From: Cryptomeria japonica
Lineage: Eukaryota > Streptophyta > Pinopsida > Cupressales > Cupressaceae
Reading direction: 5' to 3'
Length of the DNA: 64,000 nucleotides
Assembly: GCF_030272615.1 (NCBI RefSeq)
Contig: NC_081405.1
Location: 309,101,374 to 309,165,373, forward strand
The notes under the pieces were generated by a model that was not told the origin of the DNA, searched no databases, and was given only the letters and a program-made list of their open reading frames with translations. The stretch's first letter is position 1. Each line of letters opens with the position of its first letter. Both the position numbers and the translations under genes were made by a program. This document shows positions 22,192-34,050 of this stretch, one piece after another.

Positions 22192-23306
22192 GAATCATAG
22201 TATGTATTGCACAATTTTCTTCTTTTATTCTTAATTTCAAGGTTTTTTTTTTTTCCTGTTTGCTATTTTGCTAATCCAACCTATGAATCTAATTTATGAA
22301 TAGGAAAAAAATAGCACTTGCTATTGCTATTGCTATTTTGCTAATCCAGCCTATGTATCTATGATGCACACTGCAAAACTTCAGCCAGTAAATTTGTATT
22401 CTCAAATTCTCCCTTGCTTTAACATTTATGCATTTCTCTATTTCTGATTAGTAGGTTTTAGGCACTGCTATAGCTAGTATCTATGTTTAATTTGTCATGA
22501 ATCATGGTGTGAATTAGTATTTAATTTTGAACTTTGTTTTTTGAACATGAGACATCAAACATGTAGCAGATGTTAAATTGCTAATACGGCCTGTGATGGC
22601 CATATAAATATGTGCTGAGTTTGTGATTTTGATGTTCAGTGTTCACATGTTGCAAACTTGCAATTCAACCTGAAGCTGTTGTTGCTCCCTTGTTTCTATA
22701 AAAGGGAATTCAGGGTCATTTGCAATTTTGCAAAGGGTTCTGAAACTTTGTATTCACTTTTGCATGGACATTGGAGAATCACAAAGGACTTGTTGTTGCT
22801 CTCTTGTTTCTATAAAAGGGAATTCAGGGTCATTTGCAAAGGGTTCTGAAACTTTGTATTCACTTTTGCAATTGGCATGTAGAATCACACAGATTGGTGT
22901 ATTACTATTGAATGAAATGTATCATATGGCTATATTTATAAAGAATTAATGAAAATCTAAGTTCTCGACATGTGTATTACTATTGAATGAAATTTATCAT
23001 ATGGTTCTGAAATATATCACACAGATTTGAGACTCAAACATGTATAAATAAATAATAAACATCTCTGTATCAATAAACACATTATGGTTTTTTTTATTAT
23101 GCTATTTTAAATCTGGAAATAGAAAGTTGAAAAATAAAATTACAAATCAATATTAAATTCTAATTGCAAAAAGTAATATTCTTTTGTAATATGAATTATG
23201 AGATACAGTAATAAGATTAATAAATACCAATCTCTTACAGTTGCCATTCATCCTCATCAAATTCAATGCTTTCTTGATTCTCGTTTGTGGTTTCTTTACT
23301 CTGAGA
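22192..23306. repeat. Spacer with two local duplications
   Basis: TTTGCTATTTTGCTAATCCA recurs near 22258 and 22330. A unit of about 113 bp starting GTTGTTGCTC, and including TCTATAAAAGGGAATTCAGG and GGTTCTGAAACTTTGTATTC, occurs at about 22678 and 22791. No gene was seen. Confidence 0.8.
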
Positions 23307-25930
23307 CTAAGTCTGCATATCTTCGCTGAAAAACATCTCAATGCTACCAGTAGGTCCACTAGTCCCACTGGCACTTTGGTTTGAAGTGTTGCCCAAGCCT
23401 CCTCTTTCACATCTGGACCTCCAGATTTGCAGTGTCCTATCGTAAGGAAAAGTGTGGACATCATACCTAGATGTATAGAGCCTCAAGCAATTTTCCAAAT
23501 TTTTGTCTAGTTTGTTTCTTAGCTTTGATTTTAGGAACCCCAAAGCACTGAAAACTCTCTCATCTTCCATCGAACCCAATATCATCGTAAGACATAAATC
23601 AGCAAGTTTCACATATTCTGGCATTGAATCACACAAGGTTGCATTCTTAGCTATATATTTCCAAACCCTTGTTACTGATCCCTCTTCGTAGGGGTTCTCC
23701 ATTTTGTCATATTGTTGTTTCATAGTGTATGCAAAACGAGATGATTTCTCTCGAAGATGAGTTTCGTCTAATATTCCATTTATAGTTACTCCATTCAATT
23801 CTCTGGATGTGCAAAATTGTTTTATCAAAGTTAGTAGCTTAATTCGAAAATCAGATGCATTGTTGAGGCTCCAATAATGAGGAAACACAATAGACATGGC
23901 TTCAAGTAGGTTGTCAGGAGGGAATCTGCTTCTAATTTCTGAGGAAAGATCATATGCAATTTTCTTCACAGAAGTAGTTACAGTCTCAACAGTCTTGTCG
24001 AAATCTTCCTTTATAACTCTTGCTAGTTTCTTCTTGGGGCGCTTTCCTGGTTCCTCAGGGTCAACCGTGGCATAGAAGTGCATTGGTATCTCAACTCCCC
24101 ACCCCGTCTGCACCGATTTGTAAAAAGTTATCAAGATTGTTCAAATCTGTGAGTGTCCGCCACTTAACAAATTTTTCATTAGATAGTGTTGGTTCATTTT
24201 GATAGAGATTGTTGAGGGTCATGCATGTCATCTTACGTAGTGTAGCATATTCTGCAATATACAAAGCTCTTTTTTGGGTAGCCTTCATAATATTCCTCAT
24301 TTCCTCTAGCATGGGCAGAAGAGCTGCTAAAGTTAAGAGTGTCTCTAAATTACTTAACCTGCCAAGAGGTTCAGGAAATTTTGGTTGATCTGATTCGTCA
24401 CGAGTTGTGTGAAATAGTCCAATCAAGGATGGATATTCTAAAAACACTCGATGCGCTAGACCATCCAAAGAGATCCATCTAGTATCATTATCCTTGAGAA
24501 GCTTGTTCCCATCAGTTAATCCATCAGCAAAGTGTTGAAATTCCATAAATCACTTGGGACTTCGACAGAAGTGTGAGTAGAGCTCTCTGATTAAAATTTC
24601 ATTTTTTTTTAACCGAAGCAAACTTGCTCACAATTCCAAAAGCTAGATTCATTCTGTGAGCCATGCATTGATTTGCAATAATGTACGGTGCAAATAAAGT
24701 TTCAATCTTTGTACAAAGATTGTTCCTCTGACCTTGCATTACTGAAGCTCCATCTGCTCCAACACAAACCAATTTTTTGGCTACCGTCATGTCATCCATA
24801 CCTCCATATTCAATTAAACTTCTCTTTACTAGTTGAAATAAATTTTCCGCTGTTGCACTCTCCTTCATTTAAGCAACAGATAGTAGATGAGGTTGGCAGG
24901 TATGATTCTCTACAGTATAAACATGCATGCATACCCATGAAGTATTGTCTACTACCGTAACTTCATCTAAAGAAAATGCAATGAAGTTTGACTCTCTTAT
25001 TTTTTCTTGTACATCTTCTATTTCAACCTCAGCAAGACAACTTGCCCATTCCCATCCACTGTTTACTGACCAGTGTCTATTAGGATAGTTAGGAACTTTC
25101 AAAAAGTGTAATAAACCACTAGTTGATGGGAAATCTGTCATAGCACGCCCTCTACTCAAAATATGAAAAACAACACTTAACTGAACAACTTTTCCCAGTT
25201 GTTCTATTTGCATTGCTTTTCCAAAAATAGCTTCAATAGAACCTTTAACTTCAATAGGCTTCGTCTGTAATTTCTCATAAAAATAATACTCTTCGGCATT
25301 CCTCACATGCTTACATTCATTCTTTGTTTTCCATCTTATCACTGATTTTTCAACCCCGTCTATCATTTGTTTTTCATAAACTTTACCCATATGCTTTTCT
25401 ATGGTGTCAAATTTTAGCTGCAATCTAATTTCCTTCTTATTTTTCCAAGTGCAAATCTTACACCTGCATTATATTGGAGGCTTGCCTTCAATTGGATTCT
25501 CCACTGGTTCAATGAATGGATACTTCGATGCCCAATTAATTTGAAAATTCTTGACTAACATATCCCACTCCCTATCCTTTTTTGATTGTGGTTCACCATT
25601 TTTTGATATGGCTTTTCTTTTCCCCTTCCGTGCATTATCATCAATGGAATTATCACCCAAGTCAATTATATCATTCCGGCTAACTTGGGTATCTACCAAA
25701 TAATCTTCTTCAAGATCATCCTGATCTGAGGTATCAGGTTCGCCACCATCTTCAACATGTGGTGCAGGTGGCAAATTTTGTACTTGTACTTGTGATGATG
25801 TGCCTTACTGATTTTCACCAGTACCATAATCTTTTCCAATGCCAAAGTACAAAGACAACGTTCTACTTTTTGTTGGCCTCTCCTGGCCTTCCCCACATTC
25901 AGGTTTCCTACCCCTCTTCCTGTTCGACAT
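23307..25930 (-). pseudogene. hAT-superfamily transposase, dead
   Basis: The frame starts at ATG 25930 (MSNRKRGRKPECGEG). A BED-type zinc finger follows (CKICTW then KFDTIEKH, about 25375-25460). The catalytic region carries FIAFSLDEVTVVDNTSW (about 24960) and CVGADGASVMQGQ (about 24755). The C-terminal hAT dimerisation block is SMEDERVFSALGFLKSKLRN (about 23510-23570). Three in-frame stops (25805, 25469, 24869) and two frameshifts (in the T-run near 24600 and near 24125) inactivate it. The layout resembles the ZNF862-like group of hAT transposases (family knowledge). I could not find terminal inverted repeats or an 8 bp duplication. Confidence 0.88.
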
Positions 25931-25999
25931 CTCCAATGAAATAAAGGCTGCCAAAAAAATATCAATTTGCTGAAGAAGCAATAATAGACTATAATGTAT

Positions 26000-26708
26000 A
26001 ATATACCAGTTCAAAAATATGATCGCTCACCTTTAGGCTTTAGGTAACAGGCAATCGCCAATACAGTGAACAACAATGATTTTCCTTGGTCTGAAACTTC
26101 GCTATTGATCAGAATTCAGAGCCTAGAACCCACCAGATTGTGTTGAGATAGATCTGATCTTTGCATGTATTTATACCAATCCTTATATGGTAAATTCTAT
26201 GGGAATTTACTAGTATACAAATATTTGGCGAATCCTGTGTAATTATTACACGACTTATGTAATTTTTGAGGTGATTATAGGTCGTCCAAATACGACTTAT
26301 GTAATTTTCGAGGTGATTATAGGTCATCCAAATAATAGGCGAATAGCAAATACAATATAGTTGGTGAAAGTTGGGGTGACTGGAGACACACGTCGGCAAG
26401 ATGTCGGGCGAATTGGCTCCTCCCGGATAACAAATCTTCACATGCCTATAGGCAAATTAAGATCATCTATTAAGGCAACCTTGGAGAGTGTAGGCAAAAT
26501 AATTAAATTTACTGTGCATCCACCATATATTGTATTGGCGAAATCATCGCATAGAAACATTTAATTGCATAAAACATATGGCGATCGGGCCATGACGTTG
26601 ATGAAAATTGATAATGTTCTGGCGACATGGCCACCCCCATACGGTACAAAATATTCTCCATTTCCGACAGGGCCGACGTGAAAAATTTGCCACTAAAGTA
26701 ATCGCTGC
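26000..26708. other. Region upstream of hAT, with a 42 bp tandem duplication
   Basis: A 42 bp unit starting ACGACTTATGTAATTTT occurs at 26250-26291 and 26292-26333. 26509-26708 is open on the minus strand (SALSEMENILYRMGVAMSP) and looks like a coding fragment cut off by the Gypsy LTR, but I do not recognise it. Confidence 0.6.
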
Positions 26709-27037
26709 TAAGGGGTAAGAAGATTGAAACCTCTTGGGGGCACATGAATGGGTGGAAAAACCTTGTATTGGTCCTGAACCATCCTTGCCAAGACCTAGGA
26801 AGGTGTGGAACAAGCCAAACCCTTATTAGCCCAAGTAAGGGTTCCTTGAAACTCATGAGTAGGTGAGACCTTAGGAGTAGTTTATCAAATTGTTGGTGGG
26901 TGGATTGGGCAAGGTCAAGGGATTCCACAAGCAGAGGAAGTCCTTGAGACCCTAGGGTGTAGTGAGAGCACCTGGTGATCCAAGGAAAGGATCCAAAGCA
27001 TAGACTAGGCTAGTCTATCCCAAACCCCATCCCATCA
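26709..27037 (+). repeat. Truncated 5' LTR
   Basis: The sequence matches the last ~330 bp of the 3' LTR (from about 32996) with few differences and ends in CCCATCA like it. Similarity stops abruptly at about 26708, so some 1260 bp of LTR are missing. Confidence 0.9.
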
Positions 27038-27039
27038 GA

Positions 27040-27052
27040 TTGGTATCAGAGC
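27040..27052 (+). other. Primer-binding site, initiator-Met tRNA type
   Basis: TTGGTATCAGAGC lies two bases after the LTR end. TGGTATCAGAGC is the standard plant complement to the 3' end of initiator methionine tRNA (established knowledge). Confidence 0.95.
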
Positions 27053-27116
27053 AAGTTAAAGATTTGGTGGACTATGTATGTCTCTATATACTAGTGAATC
27101 AATAGGGGAGAGCAGA

Positions 27117-28850
27117 ATGGTCACTAATGCAGAGCTGGCTAGGGAGGTAGAAGAGCAGAAGGAGAAGAAAAGACTCCTTGAAAAAGCTATGAGCGAGATA
27201 AGGGATAAGTTGCAAGAAGTGGTGGATTAGAGGACACAAGGACCTTGGGGTGAAGATACCAAGGATAAAGGCAAGAAAACTATAGACATAGATGACATTA
27301 TACCTGAACCAGATCCCTTGTTCAATGAAGAACCATTTGTAAAGGGTATTAAGGCTTTGAACACCAAAGCTTTTGAAGGATTGCCACATTTCAGTGGAAG
27401 GATGGACATAGACACTATCATGGAATGGATTGAGGGTATGGAGAACCACTTTGATTCCGAGGGAGTGACAGAGGCTCAAAAGGTTAAGGTTGCCAAATCA
27501 AGATTAAGGGGAGCAACTTTAACATGGTGGAAGTATCTGCAAGAAGAGAGGGTTAGCATGGGGAAGCTACCTATTGCCAATTGGAAGGCCATGGTGAGTA
27601 AGATCAAGGTGAAATACTTACCAGAGGATTATGAAGTCCAACTTCATAAGAAGAAATAGGGATTGAATCAAAAAGACCTTGATGTGACCTCCTACACCGA
27701 AGAATTTCAAAAACTTTGCCTTAGATCCAAAGTCTAGGAAGATGAATCTATCAAGGTGGCTAGGTATCTAAGCGGCCTAAAGTGGAACATTCAAGAGGAG
27801 ATAAGCCTATGGACTCCTACTACTGTCCAAAAATGACATCAGCTTGCTACCAAGGTGGAAGAGAGGAACAAAAGGAAAGGAGACTCTAATAACAGGGGTA
27901 GAGGCAGAGGTAGAGATCAAATGAGTCACCGAGGTGGTTACCAAAGCAAGGTGAATGAGAAAAGGAACCAAGGAGAAGCCAAGTTGATTGAGCATAGTAG
28001 TGAAGCCAATCTCAGAGGAGGCCATTCTAGAGGAAGAGGTGCACAAGGTGGTCCAAGTAGGAGTAGAGGTACCGGTAGGGGTAACTCCTACTTTGCAACC
28101 ATGAAATGTTACAATTGTGGGCAATTGGGACACCCGGCCTATAGATGCCCTGACAAGCCTACATCATCAAACAATGGAAAGAGGGTTGCTTATGCACATG
28201 AAGACTCTTCAAGCAGCAAGACACCTGAGGTGGACCATATTGATTCAGAGATTGGAGAGAATCTAATGTTCAATAGGGTCTTGATAAGACAGCCAGTCAA
28301 GAATGAACCTAAGCATAGGAGAGCATTGTTTAGGGTGAGATGCAAGATCCTTGGTAAAGTTTGCAAGGTAATAGTTGATTTTGGGTCCACTGATAACATA
28401 ATATCAGAGGAGGCAACCAATAAGTTGAAACTCACAAGGATACCCCACACTAAACTATATAAGGTGACATGGTTGAATCAAGAGCAGAGTGTGCTAGTCA
28501 ATGAACAAACTTGGGTAGAGTTTTCTATTGGAGGATACAAGGATAAGATCCTTGGTGATGTGTTATCCATGGATGCCTGTCACCTATTGCTAGGTAGACC
28601 CTAGCAATTTGATAGGAAGGTGATCTATGATGGAGAGGAGAACTCCATTTCCTTTAAGAAGGATAGCAAAACCTTTAAGTTTCATTCTTTGACAAAGATT
28701 GAAGAGGGAACCTCAAGAACACCTAGTGTCTTATTGGCTACTAGTAAAGAGTTCTTACACTTGCTACATGAGGAGGAAATAGTGAGGTGTTCTATCTTTG
28801 TGAAACCAAAGGAGGACGAAGACAAGTTGTAGGCAAAGGTACCCAAGGAG
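27117..28850 (+). pseudogene. Gag and protease part of the chromovirus
   Basis: The frame starts at ATG 27117 and is the same frame as the RT part, but stops occur at 27228, 27657, 27735, 27834, 28602 and 28830. The retrotransposon gag domain is visible at 27318-27650 (DTIMEWIEGMENHFDSEG, then LRGATLTWWKYLQ). A basic Gly/Arg-rich stretch and one CCHC knuckle (CYNCGQLGHPAYRC, about 28108) follow. The protease region at about 28370 has D-F-G where the family has D-S/T-G, so the active site is also damaged. Most changes fit C-to-T or G-to-A decay. Confidence 0.88.
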
Positions 28851-31715
28851 GTGAAGCAAATGTTGCAAGAGTATAAGGACATAGTGAGTGATGGAGCACC
28901 TGGAACACTCCCACCAAGAAGGTCTATAAGCCATCAAATAGAATTTGTTCCCAATGCATCCCTACCTAACAAAGCTGCATATAAGCTCGCACCTAACCAA
29001 AACAAGGAGATGGCAAGGCAAGTACAGGAGTTGTTGGAACAAGGATTGATAAAGAAGAGCATCAGCCCATGTGCAGTCCTGGTACTGCTAGCATCAAAGA
29101 AGAAAGGCAAGTGGAGACTTTGCATCGATTCAAGGGCAATCAATAGGATCACCATAAGGTATAGGTTTCATATTCCTAGAATAGAGGATTTGATGGACTG
29201 TTTAGGAGGTGCTATGTATTTTACTAAGTTGGACCTTAAAAGTGGTTATCACCAGATTAGAATTAAGGAGGGTGATGAGTGGAAGACTACTTTCAAGACC
29301 ATAGAGGGATTGTATGAATGGCTTGTGATGCCATTTGGACTCACCAATGCCCCAAGCACCTTCATGAGGTTGATGAATGAGGTGTTGAAAGACTTCATAG
29401 ACAGGTTTGTGGTGGTGTACCTAGATGACATTCTCATCTATAGCAAAACCAAAGAGGAGCACCTTGAGCATTTGAGGTTAGTCATAGAGAGGTTGCATGA
29501 AGAGAAGTTGTTAATCAACCTAGACAAATGTGACTTCTTGAAGGAAGAGCTATTCTACTTAGGATTTGTGGTGTCTAAGGGAACTTTGAAGATGGATCCA
29601 AGCAAAGTGGAGGAAATCTTGAATTGGCCTACACCTAGAACAGGGACTGAAGTTAGGAGTTTCCATGGTTTAGCCCAATTCTATAGAAAGTTTGTGAGGA
29701 ACTTCAGTGGCATATGTGCACCAGTCCTTGACACCATAAAAGGAGGCCTTAAAACTAAGTTCAAATGGATTGAGAAGGCTGATAAAGCATTTCAATTATT
29801 GAAGCAAGAAGTAGCCACAAAACCTATCCTTCTCCTACCTACTTTTGACAAGCTATTCACATTGGAGTGTGATGCAAGAGGAATTGCAGTAGGGGGTGTA
29901 TTGAGTCAAGAGGGAAGACCTGTTGCGTTTTTTAGTGAGAAGCTCAATGAAGCAAAGAAGAAGTACTCAGCCTATGACCTAGAGTTGTATGCATTAGTGC
30001 AGTCTCTTAAAAAAATGGAGGCATTACCTACTCCCAAAGGAATTTGTGGTGTTCACAGACAACTAGGCGTTGAGTTACATTAACACTCAAGAGAAGCTTA
30101 GCAATAGACATTTGAAATGGATGGAATACCTCCAATCCTTCACCTTCACCATCAAGCATAAGAAGGGGCAACTCAACAAGGTGGCAGATGCTTTAAGTAG
30201 GAAGTTGTTGACAGTTCAAGAGTTACAATTGCAGAACATAGGAATAGAAGGTTTCAAGGACCTCTATGAAGGAAATGAAGACTTCTCATTAGCTTACAAG
30301 GTTTGCAAGGAGTTTGAGAACCATTTTCATGGTGAGTATGCAGATTACACTCTCCAAAATGGTCTCTTGTTCAAAGGTAATTAGTTGTGTGTACCAAAGG
30401 ATCCATGAGGGAAAACCTCATCCAAGAGAAACACAATGGTAGTTTAAGTGGACACTTTGGAGTCAATAAAACCTTGGATCTAGTACAGAGGTACTATTAT
30501 TGGCCCAAGTTGCCAAGAGATGTGAAAAGGTATGTAGAACAATGTGGTGTGTGCCAAAGAGCAAAAGGAGGATCAAGCAATGCTAGTCTCTATCAACCAT
30601 TATCGGTCCCAAATAGGCCTTGGGAATGTGTAAGTATGGACTTTGTAGTAGGACTTCCCAAGACAAAGACAGGAATGGACAGCTTCTATGTGGTAGTAGA
30701 TAGATTTTCCAAGATGAGCCATTTCATTCCATGTAGGACTACACATGATGCTAGCTATGTTGCACATCTCTTCTTTAAGGAGATTGTGAGGATTCATGGA
30801 CTCCCTTTAAGCATTGTTTCAGATAGCGACAACAAGTTCATGGGCCATTTTTGGCAAACATTATGGAGGATACTTACAACTAACTTATCATTTAGCTCAG
30901 CTTACCATCCACAAACTGATGGTCAAACTGAAGTCATCAATAGGGTGTTAGGCAATTTGTTGAGGTGTCTAACCAAGGAGTATGGACAGAAATGGGATCT
31001 AATCATTCCTCAAGAAGAGTATGCATATAATGACAGTGTAAATAGGACCACTGGAAGAAGTCCTTTTGAGGTTGTCTATGGTAGACATCCAAGAGGAGTG
31101 TGTGAACTTAGGGAACTTGGTTCCATGGAGATGAAGAGTGGGCAAGCAGAGGACTTCACTCAAACCATTAAGGAAGTCCAAGAGCAGGCTAAGAAAGCCA
31201 TCCTTGAATCCACTCAAAAACTGAAGGCCAAAATGGATGAGAAAAGGAGAGAGGTTCAGTTCAAGGTGGGTGACTATGTGATGGGCCATTTGAGCAAAGC
31301 TAGAATGCAAAGTGGCAAGCCTACTAAACTGCAAATGAAGAGGGTAGGACCTTGTAGAATTCTAGAAAAATATGGTGAGAATTATTATAAGGTTGAACTT
31401 CCTTCAGATTTACCCATTTCACCAGTCTTCAATGTTGCTGATCTGATCATGTACAAGGGTGAGATAGAAGGGCAGACTGAGAACCAAGCCAAGGTACTAC
31501 AAGACTTGGATGTGAATGCCTTACCTCAAGTGAAGCAGCCCATAGCAGAGGAGATCTTGGAGTCAAGGGTGAAGAAGTCTACTAGACACCAGGTCTACAT
31601 GGAGCACTTGGTGAAATGGGCAGGTCAACCTATGTCTGAAGCTACTTGGGTGGAGGAGAGAAAGTTCAAGAAGCTTGGCATTGATCTGGCTCTTCTCACT
31701 CCCCTAATTCCTTAG
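28851..31715 (+). pseudogene. RT, RNase H, integrase and chromodomain of the chromovirus
   Basis: RT carries YLDDILIYS at about 29418. RNase H follows (LECDARGIAVGGVLSQEG, about 29868). A frameshift near 30060 moves into the frame of 30070-30384 (HLKWMEYLQSFTFTIKHKKG). A stop and second shift near 30385-30405 lead into integrase: GHFGVNKTLDLVQRYYYWP with its zinc-binding Cys residues, then MDFVVGLPKT and a degenerate SDSDNKF. The C-terminal chromodomain (YMEHLVKWAGQPMSEATWVE, about 31590-31650) ends at 31715. Disabled by two frameshifts. Confidence 0.9.
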
Positions 31716-31735
31716 TTTGTTGAAGAGGGGGAGTA

Positions 31736-33324
31736 TGGTGTAGGAGCACCCTTCAAAGGGCTCCCACCATTTTCTTTTGTTGTGTTCTTGCTTCTTTAAG
31801 AAGCCATTGTATATACAATAAGAGCCATGTGCTCATTGGGTCTAGTTAGGGTCCTAGTTGAGGTCCTAGGGTCATGAGTCAAAGTTGAGTTTTTTTGGAA
31901 ATAGAAGGTATGTGTGCCTTTGACATGTTTAGGGGTCCTTCTTAGCATGGTGGTGTCCATAGGTTAGCCCAACATAGGCCTAGGAGTGAAGAAAAGCAAC
32001 ATTGAGAAAGTTGCTCAAAAGTTGCATGACAACTTTTCAAAGTTGTCAAGCAACTTTTCCACTTAGTGGCAAAAATCTTTAGTTTAAGCGTGGACAACCC
32101 TAATATGGGCACAAATATCAAGGAGAGGGTAGTATAAGTAGTTACAAACCCTAAGATAATGGGTTGGATGTTAGATGTTGTACGGCGCAAGTAAAGTAAC
32201 CTGACTATGACTGCAACTTTGTTGCTAGTCAGCACAAATGGAGTAAAAGAAGATTGTTAATGGATTTATTTTCAAGAAAAACTATGTTGTGTGTCTTGTA
32301 TGGTGTAATTACTTCCTTTTTGAGCATTTAGGTTAGGTTTTTATTTGTAAGTGAGGTGTGTTTGTAAATATTTTGTAAATTGCCTTCTCACTGTCCAGTT
32401 TTGGACTATTTTGAGAAAATGGGTTCATAACTCAATTCCCCATTGTGGAATGACCATGAAACCATGGGGAATGAGAGTCTAGACCTTGTAATATACTCCA
32501 AAGCAAGCAGGGCCCTGGAAGATGTAGGGAGGCCATCTAAAGACCCACTCCTAGACGAGACTAAATAGTGCCTAGCTAGGAAGGGTTAAGTTGCAGAGGT
32601 CTTGGAGAGAAAGGAAGGTCAGAGAAGGAGGCACCATTTGGAGGAGTTGTAGAGGGGTGAGTGGAGCACCATTGGTGTGAAGGAGGAGCTTCCACCAATC
32701 CAGACAAGGAGGCAAGAGCACCAAACCTACACTGTGACCCTAGCAGGCCTAAAAACCCTCTTTAAAAACCCTTAAAAACCTGAAAATCCACCAAGGGCAG
32801 TATACGGACACTTGGAGGCCTAAAGCCAAGAAAATCCTTGAGCCCTTTCCAAATTAATAGCAGGTCTTTTAGGAAGTTTCACAAGCAAGTGCATCGTTTG
32901 TAAGAGGGAGCCCTAAAGGATCGGGTAGGAGGCCTAATGGGTCACAATCCTTGTAGCCCTATTTTGTAGGCAAAAGACAAAATTGTGAAATTGGTAAGGG
33001 GTAGGTAGCTTGAAACCTCTTGGGGGCACATGAATGGGTGGAAAAACCTTGTATTGGTCCTGACCCATCCTTGCTAAGACCTAGGAAGGTGTGGAACAAG
33101 CCAAACCCTTATTAGCCTAAGTAAGGGTTCCTTGAAACTCATGAGTAGGTGAGACCTTAGGAGTAGTTTATCAAATTGTTGGTGGGTGGATTGGGCAAGG
33201 TCAGGGGATTCCATAAGTAGAGGAAGTCCTAGAGACCCTAGGGTGTGTTGAGAGCACCTGGTGATCCAAGGAAAGGATCCAAGAGCATAGACTAGGCTAG
33301 TCTATCCCAAACCCCATCCCATCA
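31736..33324 (+). repeat. 3' LTR of the chromovirus
   Basis: GAAGAGGGGGAGTA (purine tract) precedes TGGTGTAGGAGCACC, the LTR start. It ends CCCATCCCATCA, matching the 5' remnant. Length is 1589 bp. Confidence 0.88.
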
Positions 33325-33329
33325 TGGAC

Positions 33330-34050
33330 ACCATTAAGATTCAAAAATGGTAATTCCATGAAATCAAATAGATGAGCCTTAAGATAAGGTCCATTCAAGT
33401 AAGTTTGGATGAGGGTGCAGAGCATGGTGACTTGTTGGTGGACAACGAAGGCAAAAATATGGTTATTTCTCTTCAAAAGGATGTGACATATGTGGCCAGT
33501 TTAAAATCAAACTATGAAAGGCTTATTCTGGCTCTAGAAATAAAAATGGAGGATATCAATGACAACTTGATTAAGTTTGTCAAACTTAGTCATAATGTGA
33601 TTAAAGGGTCTACAAGTACTATGAGGATGTTGGTTGAAAATTTTGAAAGGCTACAACAAGGTAATCCTCGGTTCATTGATCTAGAGGACAAAGGAAATAC
33701 TAGTGCTAAAGAGGGAAAAGGACCATGTACCAATAGTAGGGGCCATCTCAAGAAGTTTTCTATTTAGTTAGTAAAGGACTCGTAGGATATTAAGAAGTTT
33801 TCTCGGGAGGCTTCTGAGTGTGAAGCTAAGTCTGTTAAAGTCTTAAAAAACCTAAAATCTCTTTTTTCTTGTGTTTAATTTCTTGTCTTGGCTTGGTGCC
33901 TTATTGTTGTCTAGTCTCTTTCCTCTGTGTTTTGGTTGGTTGTCATTCTAATTCTATTATGCTAATGTTTTATTTATGCTATCATTTTACAAATAGGCTT
34001 TTAGGTCCCTACAAATCTTTTTTGACCCTTTAATTAAAAACATTGGCATA
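33330..34050 (+). mobile_element. LINE copy 1: 5'-truncated, downstream ORF end and tail
   Basis: An open frame at 33372-33767 encodes a charged coiled coil (ERLILALEIKMEDINDNLIKFV) that aligns with the coiled-coil end of the LINE downstream ORF at 60190-60350 (RIGYLKKRMDELRGELKCFV). The stretch ends in a tail like the other copies (TTTTAGGTCCCTACAAATC, then TTTAATTAAAAACA). It is diverged and its left edge is uncertain. No target duplication was found. Confidence 0.6.

Larger units (their letters stand above)
26709..33324 (+). mobile_element. Decayed chromodomain Ty3/Gypsy element with truncated 5' LTR
   Basis: A 3' LTR of 1589 bp (31736-33324) matches a 5' remnant of 329 bp (26709-27037). 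A PBS follows the 5' remnant and a purine tract precedes the 3' LTR. One gag-pol frame runs between them, with several stops and two frameshifts. The C-terminal chromodomain places it among the chromoviruses (family knowledge). Confidence 0.93.

Noticed and set aside
23100-26110. Terminal inverted repeats for the hAT element
   Set aside because: No matching inverted ends with an 8 bp duplication could be found by eye on either side.
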